From: Rhodanobacteraceae bacterium
GTDB lineage: Bacteria > Pseudomonadota > Gammaproteobacteria > Xanthomonadales > Rhodanobacteraceae
DNA length: 38,076 nt
Direction: 5' to 3'
Assembly: GCA_009996615.1 (NCBI GenBank)
Contig: JAACZU010000025.1
Location: 1-38,076 of the forward strand
The notes under the pieces were generated by a model, which saw nothing but the letters and a program-made list of their open reading frames with translations, was not told the origin of the DNA and ran no database searches. The translations under genes were made by a program, and so were the position numbers. Within the stretch, counting starts at the first letter, position 1; each line of letters begins with the position of its first letter. This document shows, piece after piece, positions 9,644 to 18,689 of this stretch.

Positions 9644-9984
9644 CAGGGCGATGCTCGCGGCGTCATCGAACGAACTGTTCTGGCAGGTCCGGCCGTGTCA
9701 GTGCGAGGCTACAGCGAGGTGCGTCTCACTCCCGATGAATCCAGAGCGACAGTGGCTTGGTCTGCGCTGAATGGCTTAGATTCTCGGAGCGCTCTGTGTC
9801 GGCTAAGTAACTGTAATAAATTGTATTTTTTATATCTCAAGAAATTTTGCGACGAAAATGGCTTAGATTAATAAGGTATCTCAGTTCGAATGGCTTAGAT
9901 TCTTGGGGAATCTAAGCCATCATGCCGTTGTGTTCTCTTATATCTTTGTTTTGTGGTGTAAATTTCTATTTCTAATCTCAGCCA
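9644..9984. other. AT-rich intergenic region between helicase and integrase genes
   Basis: The helicase operon and the integrase gene converge here. From about 9810 to 9980 the DNA is clearly AT-rich, unlike the GC-rich flanks, and no gene is recognisable. The interval holds the repeat cluster and the hairpin listed separately. Confidence 0.7.
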
Positions 9985-9986
9985 TC
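9770..9986. repeat. Cluster of ATGGCTTAGATT repeats beside the integrase gene
   Basis: The 12-mer ATGGCTTAGATT occurs in direct orientation at 9771-9782, 9858-9869 and 9890-9901. It is inverted at 9909-9920 (AATCTAAGCCAT) and once more, with one mismatch, at 9974-9985 (AATCTCAGCCAT). The last copy overlaps the stop codon of the tyrosine recombinase gene. Both inverted copies are followed by CATG. Such a group of directly and inversely placed sites beside an integrase gene suggests recombinase-binding or attachment sites; an operator array is the alternative. Confidence 0.8.
9890..9920. repeat. Perfect 13-bp inverted repeat (hairpin) in the repeat cluster
   Basis: ATGGCTTAGATTC at 9890-9902 and its exact reverse complement at 9908-9920 flank a five-base loop, TTGGG. 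The structure is formed by two oppositely oriented copies of the local repeat. There is no T-run on either side, so it is not a standard terminator, although it lies between convergent genes. Confidence 0.85.
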
Positions 9987-10896
9987 ATGGTGCTGGTAGT
10001 GCCAATTGCGGGGCGTACACGCTTTTGACCCATCGGCCTCGACTGTCACCATGTCCCAGATCCAGCGACGTGGCCAGATACGCTTCCCGCTCGGAGTATC
10101 CAGCACTGCAATAGGCTTTGACCTGATCCTGCGCGAAGGCATACCGCGCCGCATGCGGCTTGATGCCGGCACGATGGGCCCAGCCGTGATAGATCGAGCG
10201 CGCCGAGTCGAGTCCCTTGGGTGGCTGGCCATTCTTGCCGGCCACCAGGAATCCTCCTTGCGATCGCGCAACCACCAGCGCGTCGACGAGCACTGCCTTG
10301 ACGTCGCCGTGATTGTGGATGGTCACGAACCGCGTTCGGCCTCCCTTCGTGCCGGCGATGATGTACAGCCTGCCGGTGTCCTCGAGTTCGCGCAGCCAGC
10401 GCGTCAACGTATCGCTCCGGGCATGGATCGCCTCGTTGCCGCGTAGGCCGATCCAGCGCTCCAGGCGCACCAAGGCACCCATGCCTGGGCGGCCTTGCCG
10501 CAGTGCCAACGCGAGGACGCGTTCATATTCTTCGGCGCACAGAGCAGCGTTGGTACCGCGGCGACCTCCCCCCGAGACGCCGAGCTGCTTGTTCGACAGC
10601 TCCGGCGCGGACGCCACGCGGCCGTTGCCGGCGCTGCGTAGGATGCAGCGCAGATGCGCCAACTCGTTTTGGATCGTTCGGATTTTGATACCTGCCTTGT
10701 GTCGGAAGTCGGCATACGTACGCAACTGCCGTCCACGGATATCGTCGACGCACAGCAGGTGCGTAAAGCCGGCTTCGCAACTGAGGCGCACGAACCGTGT
10801 CACCGTGCGCTCGCGGGCCTCCCTGGTCAGGTGGGATCCGCCCATATGTGCAACCACTGCCATCAAAGATGCTCGCAACCTGTTTTGTCTGCTCAT
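9985..10896 (-). CDS. Tyrosine recombinase (integrase)
   Basis: The 303-residue protein is a site-specific recombinase of the lambda-integrase superfamily, most like the prophage/island 'Integrase_1' group. Residues 1-110 form an SAM-like N-terminal DNA-binding region. The catalytic set is complete: Arg152 in GLRGNEA, Lys184 in GTKGGRTR, His248 and Arg251 in HAARYAF, His282 in LGHGDSRG, and Tyr294 in KSVYAPQ. An intact set suggests an active enzyme. It is transcribed opposite to the helicase genes, and its 3' end overlaps one copy of the local 12-bp repeats, which places candidate target sites directly downstream. A GCCGGGT/ACCCGGC inverted repeat at 10937-10953, 41 bp before the start, could be an operator. 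The start ATG has only a weak ribosome-binding site, so a start at Met12 is possible. Confidence 0.85.
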   Translation of the reverse strand: MSRQNRLRASLMAVVAHMGGSHLTREARERTVTRFVRLSCEAGFTHLLCVDDIRGRQLRTYADFRHKAGIKIRTIQNELAHLRCILRSAGNGRVASAPELSNKQLGVSGGGRRGTNAALCAEEYERVLALALRQGRPGMGALVRLERWIGLRGNEAIHARSDTLTRWLRELEDTGRLYIIAGTKGGRTRFVTIHNHGDVKAVLVDALVVARSQGGFLVAGKNGQPPKGLDSARSIYHGWAHRAGIKPHAARYAFAQDQVKAYCSAGYSEREAYLATSLDLGHGDSRGRWVKSVYAPQLALPAP

Positions 10897-11843
10897 GTTT
10901 TTTGCCCTTGAGTGCCTGCCGCGCCAACGACTAGGTGCCGGGTTTGACCCGGCGGAACATCAGCCCTCGACGCAGCAGACGTAGGTCCACGGTTGAGTAA
11001 CGGGCCCCGTGATGGCGATCAGGATGTGATCGGTCACGCCGTGCGTACGGCGACAGGGGCGGCCTCCGAGAGGCGGGACTGATGTTCGTGATTTTTCTTC
11101 TGGGGAGATGGCAGCGCGCGACGCGTGAGAACGAGCGGCGCGCGAGGCCAGGAGGCGTGCAGGACAGGCGTCACTGGTTCGCCAGTGCGCGATGGCCGCA
11201 TGGGATCAACTGCGGGGAGGGTGAGGCAGCCGGCGTCACTCTTTCGTTCGCATAGTGACGTCGCAGCGGGGCCTTCGGCCCGCTGGCCTTGCGGGGCGTC
11301 TTTCGAGCGTTCTGCGCGATTCGTCGCAGACCCCACTGTTACGGGGACGACGACTTCTTCATCGGCAGCGTGAGCGCTTGGGATGAAGCAGGCGGGGCGA
11401 GCGCTCGCACAGTGGTGCAGCACTCAAGGGCAGAAGATCGGGAAGGATCATCGGAGCCTGGACCTTCAACGAGATCGATTGCTGCGATGAACGGGGTGGC
11501 GCTATGTCGGCAAGCTGTCCACTTGTCGCAATTGCGACCATGGACTAATCGTGTTGCTGGCTGTGGGCGCCAGCGTCGCCTTGGAGGCCAGTCGACCTCG
11601 TATGCGCGCACGGTATCGCCGCTTCCTGTCTCGCGCAAGCGTATCTGGTGGGGCGGTTCTCATGGGACGCGGTGGGATGCTCAAGTGCGCGAGGAACCTC
11701 TTCCCGGAGGCCGTGAAGCGATCCTTGAGTCGCTACTTGGCGTTCGACAAATGCTGAGCTGGAGCCGCCGGTAACGTGACTCCGATTGCGCCGCCGACGG
11801 CCAATTGATAGAAGGCAGTTTGGGGCCAGGGGAGGAATGGGGA
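10897..11843. other. Long non-coding stretch between integrase and giant helicase-protease gene
   Basis: No recognisable gene. Open frames here have no family features. Visible structure includes the perfect inverted repeat GCCGGGT/ACCCGGC at 10937-10953, upstream of the integrase gene, and the dispersed hairpin element at 11705-11748 just before the next gene. The rest could be decayed sequence. Confidence 0.5.
11705..11748 (+). repeat. Dispersed hairpin element, copy 1
   Basis: A 44-bp segment matches 38033-38076 at 39 of 44 positions. Its core at 11711-11740 is an imperfect inverted repeat: arms related to CCAAGTAGCGA and its complement around TCCTTGAG. It lies about 100 bp upstream of the start codon at 11844. 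See the second copy at the right end of the window. Confidence 0.75.
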
Positions 11844-14800
11844 ATGGAAGCAGGGGAGATTGCAAAGAACCATCGTGTGCGCTTGCCGCTGGAGCTGTCT
11901 CTGCTGCAGCGCATTGCACAAGATTCTGCGGTAGCACTGATTTCGACTGAACGCGCGTTGCCGGAGCCCGATGCGATACGGCGCCAGCTCCTTGGCCGGG
12001 CGGTAAGGCTCACCGAGACGATGGCGCCGGCTGCCACGTCCTGCGCAGAAGACATCTGCAAGGCGTTCGGTCTGGTGGCGGGAGTGGAGATCTACCAGTC
12101 CGCAGGCCGCGAGAATGCCGCGATCCACCTGCTTCGACAGCCGATCCTGGTCGAGATACAGGGACGCTTGCTGTCGCTCCTCGACCCCGGAGCACTGCGC
12201 GCTGTAATCGGCCACGAGCTGGGCCATTTCATCGCCCACGGGCCGGATTCACCACACGCTGACGTCAGTGCGCTGGCGACCTATCTGGCGCTCGCCGAAG
12301 GCGTCCCGCAGGAGCTCGCGCTGCTCGCGTCAACACTATCCATGGCGCGCGAATTGACGGCTGATCGCTACGCCCTGCTGGCGTCGCGTGACCTCGATTC
12401 GCTGCTGCGCCTCGAGATGGTCGCGACCACAGGGCTTCCCGCCGAGGAGCTTGGCGGAGACACGGCGGGGTACCTCGCCCAGTGCCGGGAACTCGTCGAA
12501 AGCTGTCTCGCTCATGGCGATACCGCGCAGGGCGTCACCCACCCCGAGCATGGGGTGAGGGCGTGGGCGGCCTGGCTCTTCAGTGAATCGGAACTCTACC
12601 ATCAGCTGACCGGATGCGGTCCTGGCACACGGTCCATCGATGAGGTGGACTCGCTGATCGAGCAAGTCCTGCGCAGACCCGGCCTGGACGGCACGTTCCA
12701 GTATCTCGAGCCGCCGCCGGTGGAGCTTCATGAGCTGGCGCTCGTCTGCGCCGTCCTGGTCGCCTTCGCAGACGATGTGCTCAGCGACGAGGAAGCGGAG
12801 GTTCTGGAACGGACCTTTGCCTCGCTGGTGCCCGATTGGCGAAGCCTGCTGGATCCAGAGCGCGCCGCGCGCCGGCTGGAAGAGCTTGCGCCCATTGCCC
12901 GCGCGTGGGGCGCCGGTTTCCTCCGTCCGCTCTTCAACCTGCTCCATCACGTCCTGATGTCCGATGGAGTCGTGGATTCGCGCGAACTGGCGCGGGTTCT
13001 CGAGATTGGCAGGCTTCTCGATGGCGAGGATGTCTTCGCCGCGCTGCTGCGTCCCACGATGCGCCGCATCGTCATTGCGGAGCGTGAAGAGCTTGCGGCA
13101 AAACCGCTCCCGGTGCGACTGCAAGACACGCTCGAGGCGCTGGATGCGTACCTCGCCTCGGTGGCCCGCCGCACCTGCGCGACCGTCACCTTGCGGCGCC
13201 TACTTCGCCTCGTCGGCGAGACGGCTCGGAGCGACGCGGCGCTTGCCCGCATTGCCGATGCGCTTCGGAACGCCTCGCTAAAGACCGATGTCGACTTGAC
13301 CAGCGTAGGACTGGACGAAGAATTCACCATTGCAGTCGAGCACGTCGATCCGGGCATTTTGCCCGATGCGCCCGTTGCACCGGACGGGCTGAGTCGCGCC
13401 ATCCAGAAGCTGCGCGACGAGTTGATCAGTGGCGACGGAAACAGCCCTTCGATCCGGCTGCGCGAAGTCCGCACCGGACGAGCGTTCGACCTCGCTACCT
13501 TGTCACGCGTATCGATCGGTCACGCAGAGCGTTGCCTGGCGCTCGCCCAGGCGGGCCGCCGTTCCACCCTGATCCAGGGCGAGGAGGCGGGGCGGTCGCG
13601 GGACGCCTCGTCCCTGCTGCGTCAGCTGGTGGAACTGCGGCGCGAGCACCATTCCCGTCGTGAGGAGTCCGGCGCGCGCGACCTGCACCTCGGCACCGGA
13701 TTCGTGCGCGGCGTGATCGACGGCTATCTGGTGCGGGCCCCGCTCGTGCTGCAGCCGGTCGAGCTGGAGCCTGCGGGCGGCGGCATGGCCATGGTCCCGT
13801 TGACCGATGAGCCGGCCGTTGCGAACCAGGCCTTGTTTCGGCTCATCCATCTCAAGGCGGGGATCCCGTTTCCCGAGGAACTCGCGCTTCAACTCGACGC
13901 GAAGGCGGGTGATCCCGCGGCGGGTGTCGCGGCCCTTGCCGACCATTTGCGGCAGATCGGCGTCGACGTGTTCGAGATCGACAAGGAGCTCCGCACGCTG
14001 GATACGCTCGACGACGACGTTCCGACCTGGAAAGGCCGTCGTCTCGAGCTGGAACCCTGCGCCGTGGTGGGCCTGTTCCCGCAATCCAGATCCGAACTGC
14101 TACACGACTACGAGCAGCTGCTCGCCGAACTGGGTCAGCCCGGCGCGGATGTCGCGGGCTTGCTGGCTTGCGCCAACGAAGTGCTTCCGTCCGTGCTGCG
14201 AGCGGCCGCACCCGACGTCGCTGCCGAGCAGCCATTCGCACCGCCAAGCCTGGTGATTGGCGCCGATCCGTCCCAGGTCGAAGTCGTGCGCCTGGCAAGC
14301 CAGACCCCTGCATTGGTGGTGGATGGCCCGCCCGGAACGGGAAAGAGCCAAGTCATTGTCAATCTCGTGGCGGACGCCTTGTCGCGCGGGGAACGGGTCG
14401 CCGTCGTCTCCGAAAAGCGCGCGGCGCTCGACGTCGTCGCGAATCGCCTGGCCGTTTGCGGTTTCGGTGATGTCTTCGGCGTGGTGCACGACACGGTGGA
14501 GGATCGGAAGGCACTCTTCCAGAAGGTTCGTTCCCGGCTGGAAGCAAAACCGGAACGGGACAGCTCGGCTACCCTGCCGCTGGACGATCCTGGCCCGCTT
14601 GCGGACGGTATTCGCAGGCGGATCGAGCATCTGCGACGCGCGCGTCCAGGCGAGCCATCCCTCGGACAGCTTGCCGCCTTCGCTGCCGGGGTGACCGCTG
14701 CGGTGCCGCCGACGATGCCGGACCTCGGCCACCTGGCGGCGGCGTCGGCGAAAAAACTCGCGAAAGTGGCCTCCGCCTGCCGCCCATGGAGGGCGTTGCT

Positions 14801-17564
14801 GGAAGACGGCAGCCCTTGGCGCCCCCAAGGCGTGCCGACCCGCCGATCGCTGGCGGGTAGCTCGGCGGAGGACCGTGCGAGTTTGGCCGAGCAGCTTGCT
14901 GCGGCAGCAGCCACGGCCGAGGCCGTCGCAGCCGTTGCTGTCCAGCAAGAAATCGATCCCGAGGCGGCTGGTCGGAACGCGGAAGTGCTTGTCGCAAGCC
15001 ATAAGGCACTCCGATCGTTGAAGGATGTCGGCGGGCTCGTGGCGGCGGTGCTGAATGCGGACGAGGACGCATGCGACCCGCTGCTCGCGCTGCGGGCGGA
15101 CTGGATGAGCGAATCGCTCGCCTGGCAGGCATTCCCCGCTCCAGTCCGTGCAAGCGTGAGTCCCGAGTTTGCCCGTGGCGTCAACGTGCTTCTTGCTCGA
15201 AGTGGCTCGCTCTTTCGGTTCGTGTCCGCGGACTGGTGGCGGCAGCGTGCGGTCGTCACTGGGCACCTGGCCGGCTTTTGGCCCGACGCCGTTGGCCGCC
15301 GGCTCGATGTCACATGCCTGAAGGAGCTTCACCAGCGCCTCAGGCTGGCCAGGCTTTGGGAACGACGCGACCAGGTCGTACGCACCGCGAAGCTTGGCAG
15401 CCTGCTGGGTGGCGACGCCCGGCAAATCGCGGATTCATTACAGGCGTTGGCAGACAGCGCCGACGCCATCCGGACTTTGCGTGGCTCGCGGAAACAGCTG
15501 GAATCGCTGGCAGCATGGCTCCCGGACGACCCCGGGACGTGGCAGAAGATCTTGCTTGAGCGCTTTGCGGCCGCCCAAGGTTGGCGCAAGCACATTGCTG
15601 CGATCGAGAAGGCTGCAGCGATCTTCCATCATGTGAACCCCAGAACGCCGGTGGCGGACCTCGGCGCGCTGCACCGCCGTTTCGTGGCGGAAGCCGATCG
15701 CGCCGCCGACCTCGACCGCCAACTGGCAGAGGCGACCGCGATTGACCCTGCGGGCGGCACCGCCATCGCTGCCTGCTTCGATGCCGCGGTCGTGCAGTGG
15801 GGCGATCTCATACTCAAGACCTGGGCCGTGCATCGCCTGGATGCCTTGGACGAGGAGCTGCCGCCGGATCTGAGGTCCGGCGAACTCGACGACCGTGCGA
15901 CCCTGCAACTGAGCGAAGTTCTTGCGGCGCAATCGCTCGCGACTCGTCGCCGTATCCTGGATCGCGTCGACTCCGCCCCGCTGCTCAAGGTGGCGACCCC
16001 CGAGAAGTACGTGCGTCGCACTGCGGAGCAAGTTGTCCGCGACAACCTGCTGCGTGAAGTGACACGACAGCGGCGATTGCCGCCGCTGCGGACGTTCGTG
16101 CGGAACTTTGCGGAACAAGGCCTGTTTGAGGCTATCCCTGTCTGGCTGGTTTCGCCGGAGACGCTCGCGGTGCTGTTCCCCCGCAGGCCGGTATTCGATC
16201 TGGTGATCTTCGACGAAGCTTCGCAGTGCACGGTGGCCAACGGGTTCCCGGCGCTTTTGCGTGCTCGCCGCGTGGTCATTGCCGGCGACGACCGGCAGAT
16301 GCCGCCAACGGCATTCTTCAAGGCTGCACGCAACGAGGTGGAGGCTGACGAGGCTGAACCGGCAGGTGGCGTGCTTGAATCGGAGTCGCTGCTGACGCTG
16401 GCTCGCCAACGCGTGCCCGCCCGGCGCCTGTCCTGGCACTACCGCTGCCGCGACGAAGATCTGATCGCGTTTTCCAACCACGCGATGTATGAAGGCAAGC
16501 TGCTGACTTCGCCCGCCTCATCCAAGCCGCAGTCGCCGTCGTCGCTGCGCTGGGTCTCCGTTGCCGATGCTCGCTATGAGGACGGTCGCAACGCCATCGA
16601 GGCGGAAAAGGTCGTCGACGTGATGTACGAGGTCCTCTGCCGCGAACGCCCGCCGACCGTAGGGATCGTCACCTTCAATCTTTCCCAGCGCCTCGCGGTG
16701 CTCGATGCGATCGACAGCCGCCGTGCAGCGGACGAAGTTTTCGCGCGGGCCTTCGCCGCCGCTGAGGCGGCCGAGCATCTCGACGACCGACCGTTCGTGA
16801 AGAACATCGAGAGCGTGCAAGGCGACGAGCGGGACGTGATCATTTTTTCGCTCGGCCACGCACCCGTCGAGCGGATGCACAAGACGCAAGGCGTTCAGCG
16901 TTACGTGCCAGCGAGGTTCGGCCCGCTCGGTCAGCGCGGCGGCGAACGGCGGCTCAACGTGGCCGTATCCCGGGCTCGCGCGGAAGTCGTGGTCGTCGCC
17001 TCCTTCCATCCCGACCAGCTGAGCGTCGCCCGTGCCAAGAATGACGGGCCACGGCTGTTCAAGGCCTATCTGGAATACGTGTTCAACCTGTCGGCCGGTG
17101 CGCGCACGCAGGCGGCCCGAACGCTCGACCTGGTGCGTGCGGGACTGGATAGGTCGTCGGGCGAACTCGTCGGTCCACCCATCCCAGGCTACGTTCCACT
17201 CGCCGGGCAGCTCGCTGAGGCACTGCTGGCGTCGGGCTACGACGCGGCCGTCAACGTTGGCGCTTCTCCCTTCAAGATCGACGTCGCCCTGGAGGACAAG
17301 TCACACGGCACGCCCTACCGCATCGCGATCCTTTGCGATGAAGGAGAAGGGGACGATGGCGCCTACCGCCGCACGCAGCGTGCCTCGCTCCTGAGGAGTC
17401 GCGGCTGGCAAGTGGTTCACGTTGACAGCCTGGAGTGGCTTCGCAACCGGAACGCGGTGCTCGACCGCATCCACAGGTTGGTGAAGGACGAGGCTGCTCG
17501 CACTCGTGCAGTAGAGAGCCGAAAAACAACTCTTCCCACGACCTCCGTGAACATGCCAGCTTAG
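11844..17564 (+). CDS. M48-like protease / TerB-like / SF1 helicase / Vsr-like nuclease fusion protein
   Basis: The 1906-residue protein starts at ATG 11844, which has GGAGGAA eight bases upstream; an in-frame TTG at 11805 is less likely. Residues 124-128 are HELGH, followed by ELTADRYAL near 170, the zinc-binding pattern of M48 (HtpX-like) metallopeptidases, but no membrane segments are seen. Residues about 290-400 contain two acidic helical segments (ADDVLSDEEAE and MSDGVVDSRE) like TerB domains. An Upf1/DUF4011-type superfamily 1 helicase follows: GPPGTGKSQ near 830, VIFDEASQC near 1455, GDDRQMPP, WHYRCRDEDLI, SVQGDERDVI and LNVAVSRAR near 1707. The last 110 residues (KIDVAL, YRIAILCDE, LLRSRGWQVVHVDS) fit a Vsr/DUF559-like PD-(D/E)XK nuclease fold. 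Such helicase-nuclease fusions are common in defence islands. A protease joined to them suggests effector activation or self-processing; that is inference. Confidence 0.85.
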   Translation: MEAGEIAKNHRVRLPLELSLLQRIAQDSAVALISTERALPEPDAIRRQLLGRAVRLTETMAPAATSCAEDICKAFGLVAGVEIYQSAGRENAAIHLLRQPILVEIQGRLLSLLDPGALRAVIGHELGHFIAHGPDSPHADVSALATYLALAEGVPQELALLASTLSMARELTADRYALLASRDLDSLLRLEMVATTGLPAEELGGDTAGYLAQCRELVESCLAHGDTAQGVTHPEHGVRAWAAWLFSESELYHQLTGCGPGTRSIDEVDSLIEQVLRRPGLDGTFQYLEPPPVELHELALVCAVLVAFADDVLSDEEAEVLERTFASLVPDWRSLLDPERAARRLEELAPIARAWGAGFLRPLFNLLHHVLMSDGVVDSRELARVLEIGRLLDGEDVFAALLRPTMRRIVIAEREELAAKPLPVRLQDTLEALDAYLASVARRTCATVTLRRLLRLVGETARSDAALARIADALRNASLKTDVDLTSVGLDEEFTIAVEHVDPGILPDAPVAPDGLSRAIQKLRDELISGDGNSPSIRLREVRTGRAFDLATLSRVSIGHAERCLALAQAGRRSTLIQGEEAGRSRDASSLLRQLVELRREHHSRREESGARDLHLGTGFVRGVIDGYLVRAPLVLQPVELEPAGGGMAMVPLTDEPAVANQALFRLIHLKAGIPFPEELALQLDAKAGDPAAGVAALADHLRQIGVDVFEIDKELRTLDTLDDDVPTWKGRRLELEPCAVVGLFPQSRSELLHDYEQLLAELGQPGADVAGLLACANEVLPSVLRAAAPDVAAEQPFAPPSLVIGADPSQVEVVRLASQTPALVVDGPPGTGKSQVIVNLVADALSRGERVAVVSEKRAALDVVANRLAVCGFGDVFGVVHDTVEDRKALFQKVRSRLEAKPERDSSATLPLDDPGPLADGIRRRIEHLRRARPGEPSLGQLAAFAAGVTAAVPPTMPDLGHLAAASAKKLAKVASACRPWRALLEDGSPWRPQGVPTRRSLAGSSAEDRASLAEQLAAAAATAEAVAAVAVQQEIDPEAAGRNAEVLVASHKALRSLKDVGGLVAAVLNADEDACDPLLALRADWMSESLAWQAFPAPVRASVSPEFARGVNVLLARSGSLFRFVSADWWRQRAVVTGHLAGFWPDAVGRRLDVTCLKELHQRLRLARLWERRDQVVRTAKLGSLLGGDARQIADSLQALADSADAIRTLRGSRKQLESLAAWLPDDPGTWQKILLERFAAAQGWRKHIAAIEKAAAIFHHVNPRTPVADLGALHRRFVAEADRAADLDRQLAEATAIDPAGGTAIAACFDAAVVQWGDLILKTWAVHRLDALDEELPPDLRSGELDDRATLQLSEVLAAQSLATRRRILDRVDSAPLLKVATPEKYVRRTAEQVVRDNLLREVTRQRRLPPLRTFVRNFAEQGLFEAIPVWLVSPETLAVLFPRRPVFDLVIFDEASQCTVANGFPALLRARRVVIAGDDRQMPPTAFFKAARNEVEADEAEPAGGVLESESLLTLARQRVPARRLSWHYRCRDEDLIAFSNHAMYEGKLLTSPASSKPQSPSSLRWVSVADARYEDGRNAIEAEKVVDVMYEVLCRERPPTVGIVTFNLSQRLAVLDAIDSRRAADEVFARAFAAAEAAEHLDDRPFVKNIESVQGDERDVIIFSLGHAPVERMHKTQGVQRYVPARFGPLGQRGGERRLNVAVSRARAEVVVVASFHPDQLSVARAKNDGPRLFKAYLEYVFNLSAGARTQAARTLDLVRAGLDRSSGELVGPPIPGYVPLAGQLAEALLASGYDAAVNVGASPFKIDVALEDKSHGTPYRIAILCDEGEGDDGAYRRTQRASLLRSRGWQVVHVDSLEWLRNRNAVLDRIHRLVKDEAARTRAVESRKTTLPTTSVNMPA

Positions 17565-17767
17565 GGACTCCCCGATCCATTCCTCGTCCCGTTGGGCATC
17601 ATGGCGATGCCCCGAGTCCTTGGTCGCCAACGAAGCGATCCCGGCGCCGCGAGCGGAAGAGGCTGGTGACAATTCGGCAGTGACGCGAGGTGGGTAGCGT
17701 CGGTGGCATGTCGACCACGCACCGCCGCACCCTTGGTGTGCGCTCCATCCATTGCGCGCCATCGCGG

Positions 17768-17905
17768 CCAAGGGAGCCGCCGCTGCCGAGGCAACGCGCC
17801 AGCCAGCACGTCGTCGGCACTGACCAGCGTGGTGGACGTACGTGCCCCCGGGGACCTCGGGCGTCAACGGTGTTGTATCCACCGCACAACAAACAAACTA
17901 ACTAA
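17768..17905. repeat. Degenerate direct repeat, copy A
   Basis: By eye this segment aligns with 17983-18119 at about three quarters of positions. Shared landmarks in the same order are CCAAGG, GCCGCC, GAGGCA, AGCACG followed by CGTCGGC, GACCAG, GGTGGA followed by GTACG, TGTTGT, and a terminal CAAACTAAC. Copy A also has an internal inverted pair GGTGGA/TCCACC. Confidence 0.6.
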
Positions 17906-17918
17906 CAAACTAACTAGC
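17888..17918. repeat. Tetranucleotide tract (AAAC/TAAC units)
   Basis: A run of four-base units, AAAC or TAAC, sits at the end of repeat copy A, and a much shorter version ends copy B (CAAACTAAC at 18109-18117). It lies outside any gene. Confidence 0.65.
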
Positions 17919-17982
17919 GAACAAACGTGGGCCTACGACTATCGCGGCCGCGTAGCCGCCTCGGCCAACGATTTCTGACAGT

Positions 17983-18119
17983 CCAAGGACGCCGCCATTG
18001 ACGAGGCAGATCGCCGGCCGACTAGCACGCCGTCGGCGCGCGACCAGAGCGGTGGATGTACGCGCGCCAGGACGTCGGTCGCAGGCGATGTTGTTCTCAC
18101 GCCCCAAAACAAACTAACC
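17983..18119. repeat. Degenerate direct repeat, copy B
   Basis: This is the partner of copy A at 17768-17905, about 215 bp downstream in the same orientation. The shared landmarks are listed under copy A. Neither copy codes for anything I recognise. Confidence 0.6.
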
Positions 18120-18515
18120 CGTGCTGGCCTCGTAACGGCGCTCGACGTGACTGCTTCGAGTTCCGAACCGTTCTGCCGGCACGAACGATGTTGGTTCGGA
18201 TGGCCACAAGCCTCAAGAGAGGGGGCAGCTGCCAAGCGCGATGGACAGGCAGGCAACCTGAGGCCTTGCCGCCAGCATTGGCCGGCGCACATGGGGGCAG
18301 CGCCCTCACTCCCCCGTGTTGGCCAGCTGGCGACGGGGGCGTATGCATCGAGCGCGGGGCGCTGAAGTCGCCGCAGCAGGTGCCCTTGCGCCAACGCGAT
18401 TGCTCCGCTGCGGCCCAAGTTGGCCTCGCGGTTGGCGTTGTTCGCACGGCGCGCTTGCGTGGGCGGGAAGGCCGCTGTGCTGGTCCCGGTTTAGACCACC
18501 GTTAGACCATGAACG

Positions 18516-18540
18516 AAAAAGGCCACCCTCTCGGGTGGCC
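18516..18540 (-). terminator. Rho-independent terminator of tRNA-Pro
   Basis: On the minus strand GGCCACCC pairs with GGGTGGCC around a four-base GAGA loop (18521-18540), followed by TTTTT. It lies 17 bp after the tRNA 3' end and is correctly oriented to stop its transcription. Confidence 0.9.
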
Positions 18541-18557
18541 TAGTTCGTTGATTCTAG

Positions 18558-18634
18558 TGGTCGGGGTGACATGATTCGAACATGCGACTTCTACCTCCCG
18601 AAGGTAGCGCTCTACCAGGCTGAGCTACACCCCG
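18558..18634 (-). tRNA. tRNA-Pro (anticodon CGG)
   Basis: The 77-nt minus-strand sequence folds as a cloverleaf. The acceptor stem CGGGGTG pairs with CACCCCG, the anticodon stem CTACC/GGTAG encloses TTCGGGA with anticodon CGG, and the T arm contains TTCGAAT. The discriminator A and an encoded CCA end follow. Its 3' end faces the accessory region on the left, the usual arrangement when an island has used a tRNA gene as its integration site. Confidence 0.95.
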
Positions 18635-18659
18635 ACCGATCCGCCGTAGCGGGGCGCGA

Positions 18660-18689
18660 ATTCTAATCAAGACTCGCGAGCAGGTGCAA
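18660..18689 (-). promoter_or_regulatory. Sigma-70-type promoter of tRNA-Pro
   Basis: Reading the minus strand, TTGCAC (18689-18684) and TAGAAT (18665-18660) are separated by 18 bp and sit about 25 bp before the tRNA 5' end. Both hexamers match the sigma-70 consensus at four or five positions. Confidence 0.7.

Larger units (their letters stand above)
17565..18515. other. Non-coding island end with degenerate repeats
   Basis: About 950 bp without a recognisable gene lies between the giant helicase gene and the tRNA terminator. It contains a 7-bp perfect hairpin at 17594-17612 (GGGCATC/GATGCCC, no T-run) just after the stop codon, two related direct repeats of about 140 bp, a tetranucleotide tract, and a short direct repeat TAGACCA at 18492-18498 and 18503-18509. 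I see no convincing frame with family features. Confidence 0.5.

Noticed and set aside
11289-11774. A 161-codon plus-strand frame before the giant protease-helicase gene
   Set aside because: No family features and unusual composition; only the hairpin element within it has a counterpart elsewhere.
17888-17918. Phase-variable tetranucleotide tract
   Set aside because: The tract is short, imperfect and outside any gene or recognisable promoter.
17768-18119. Integron attC sites
   Set aside because: The repeats lack paired RYYYAAC and GTTRRRY core sites, and the nearby recombinase is not IntI-like.
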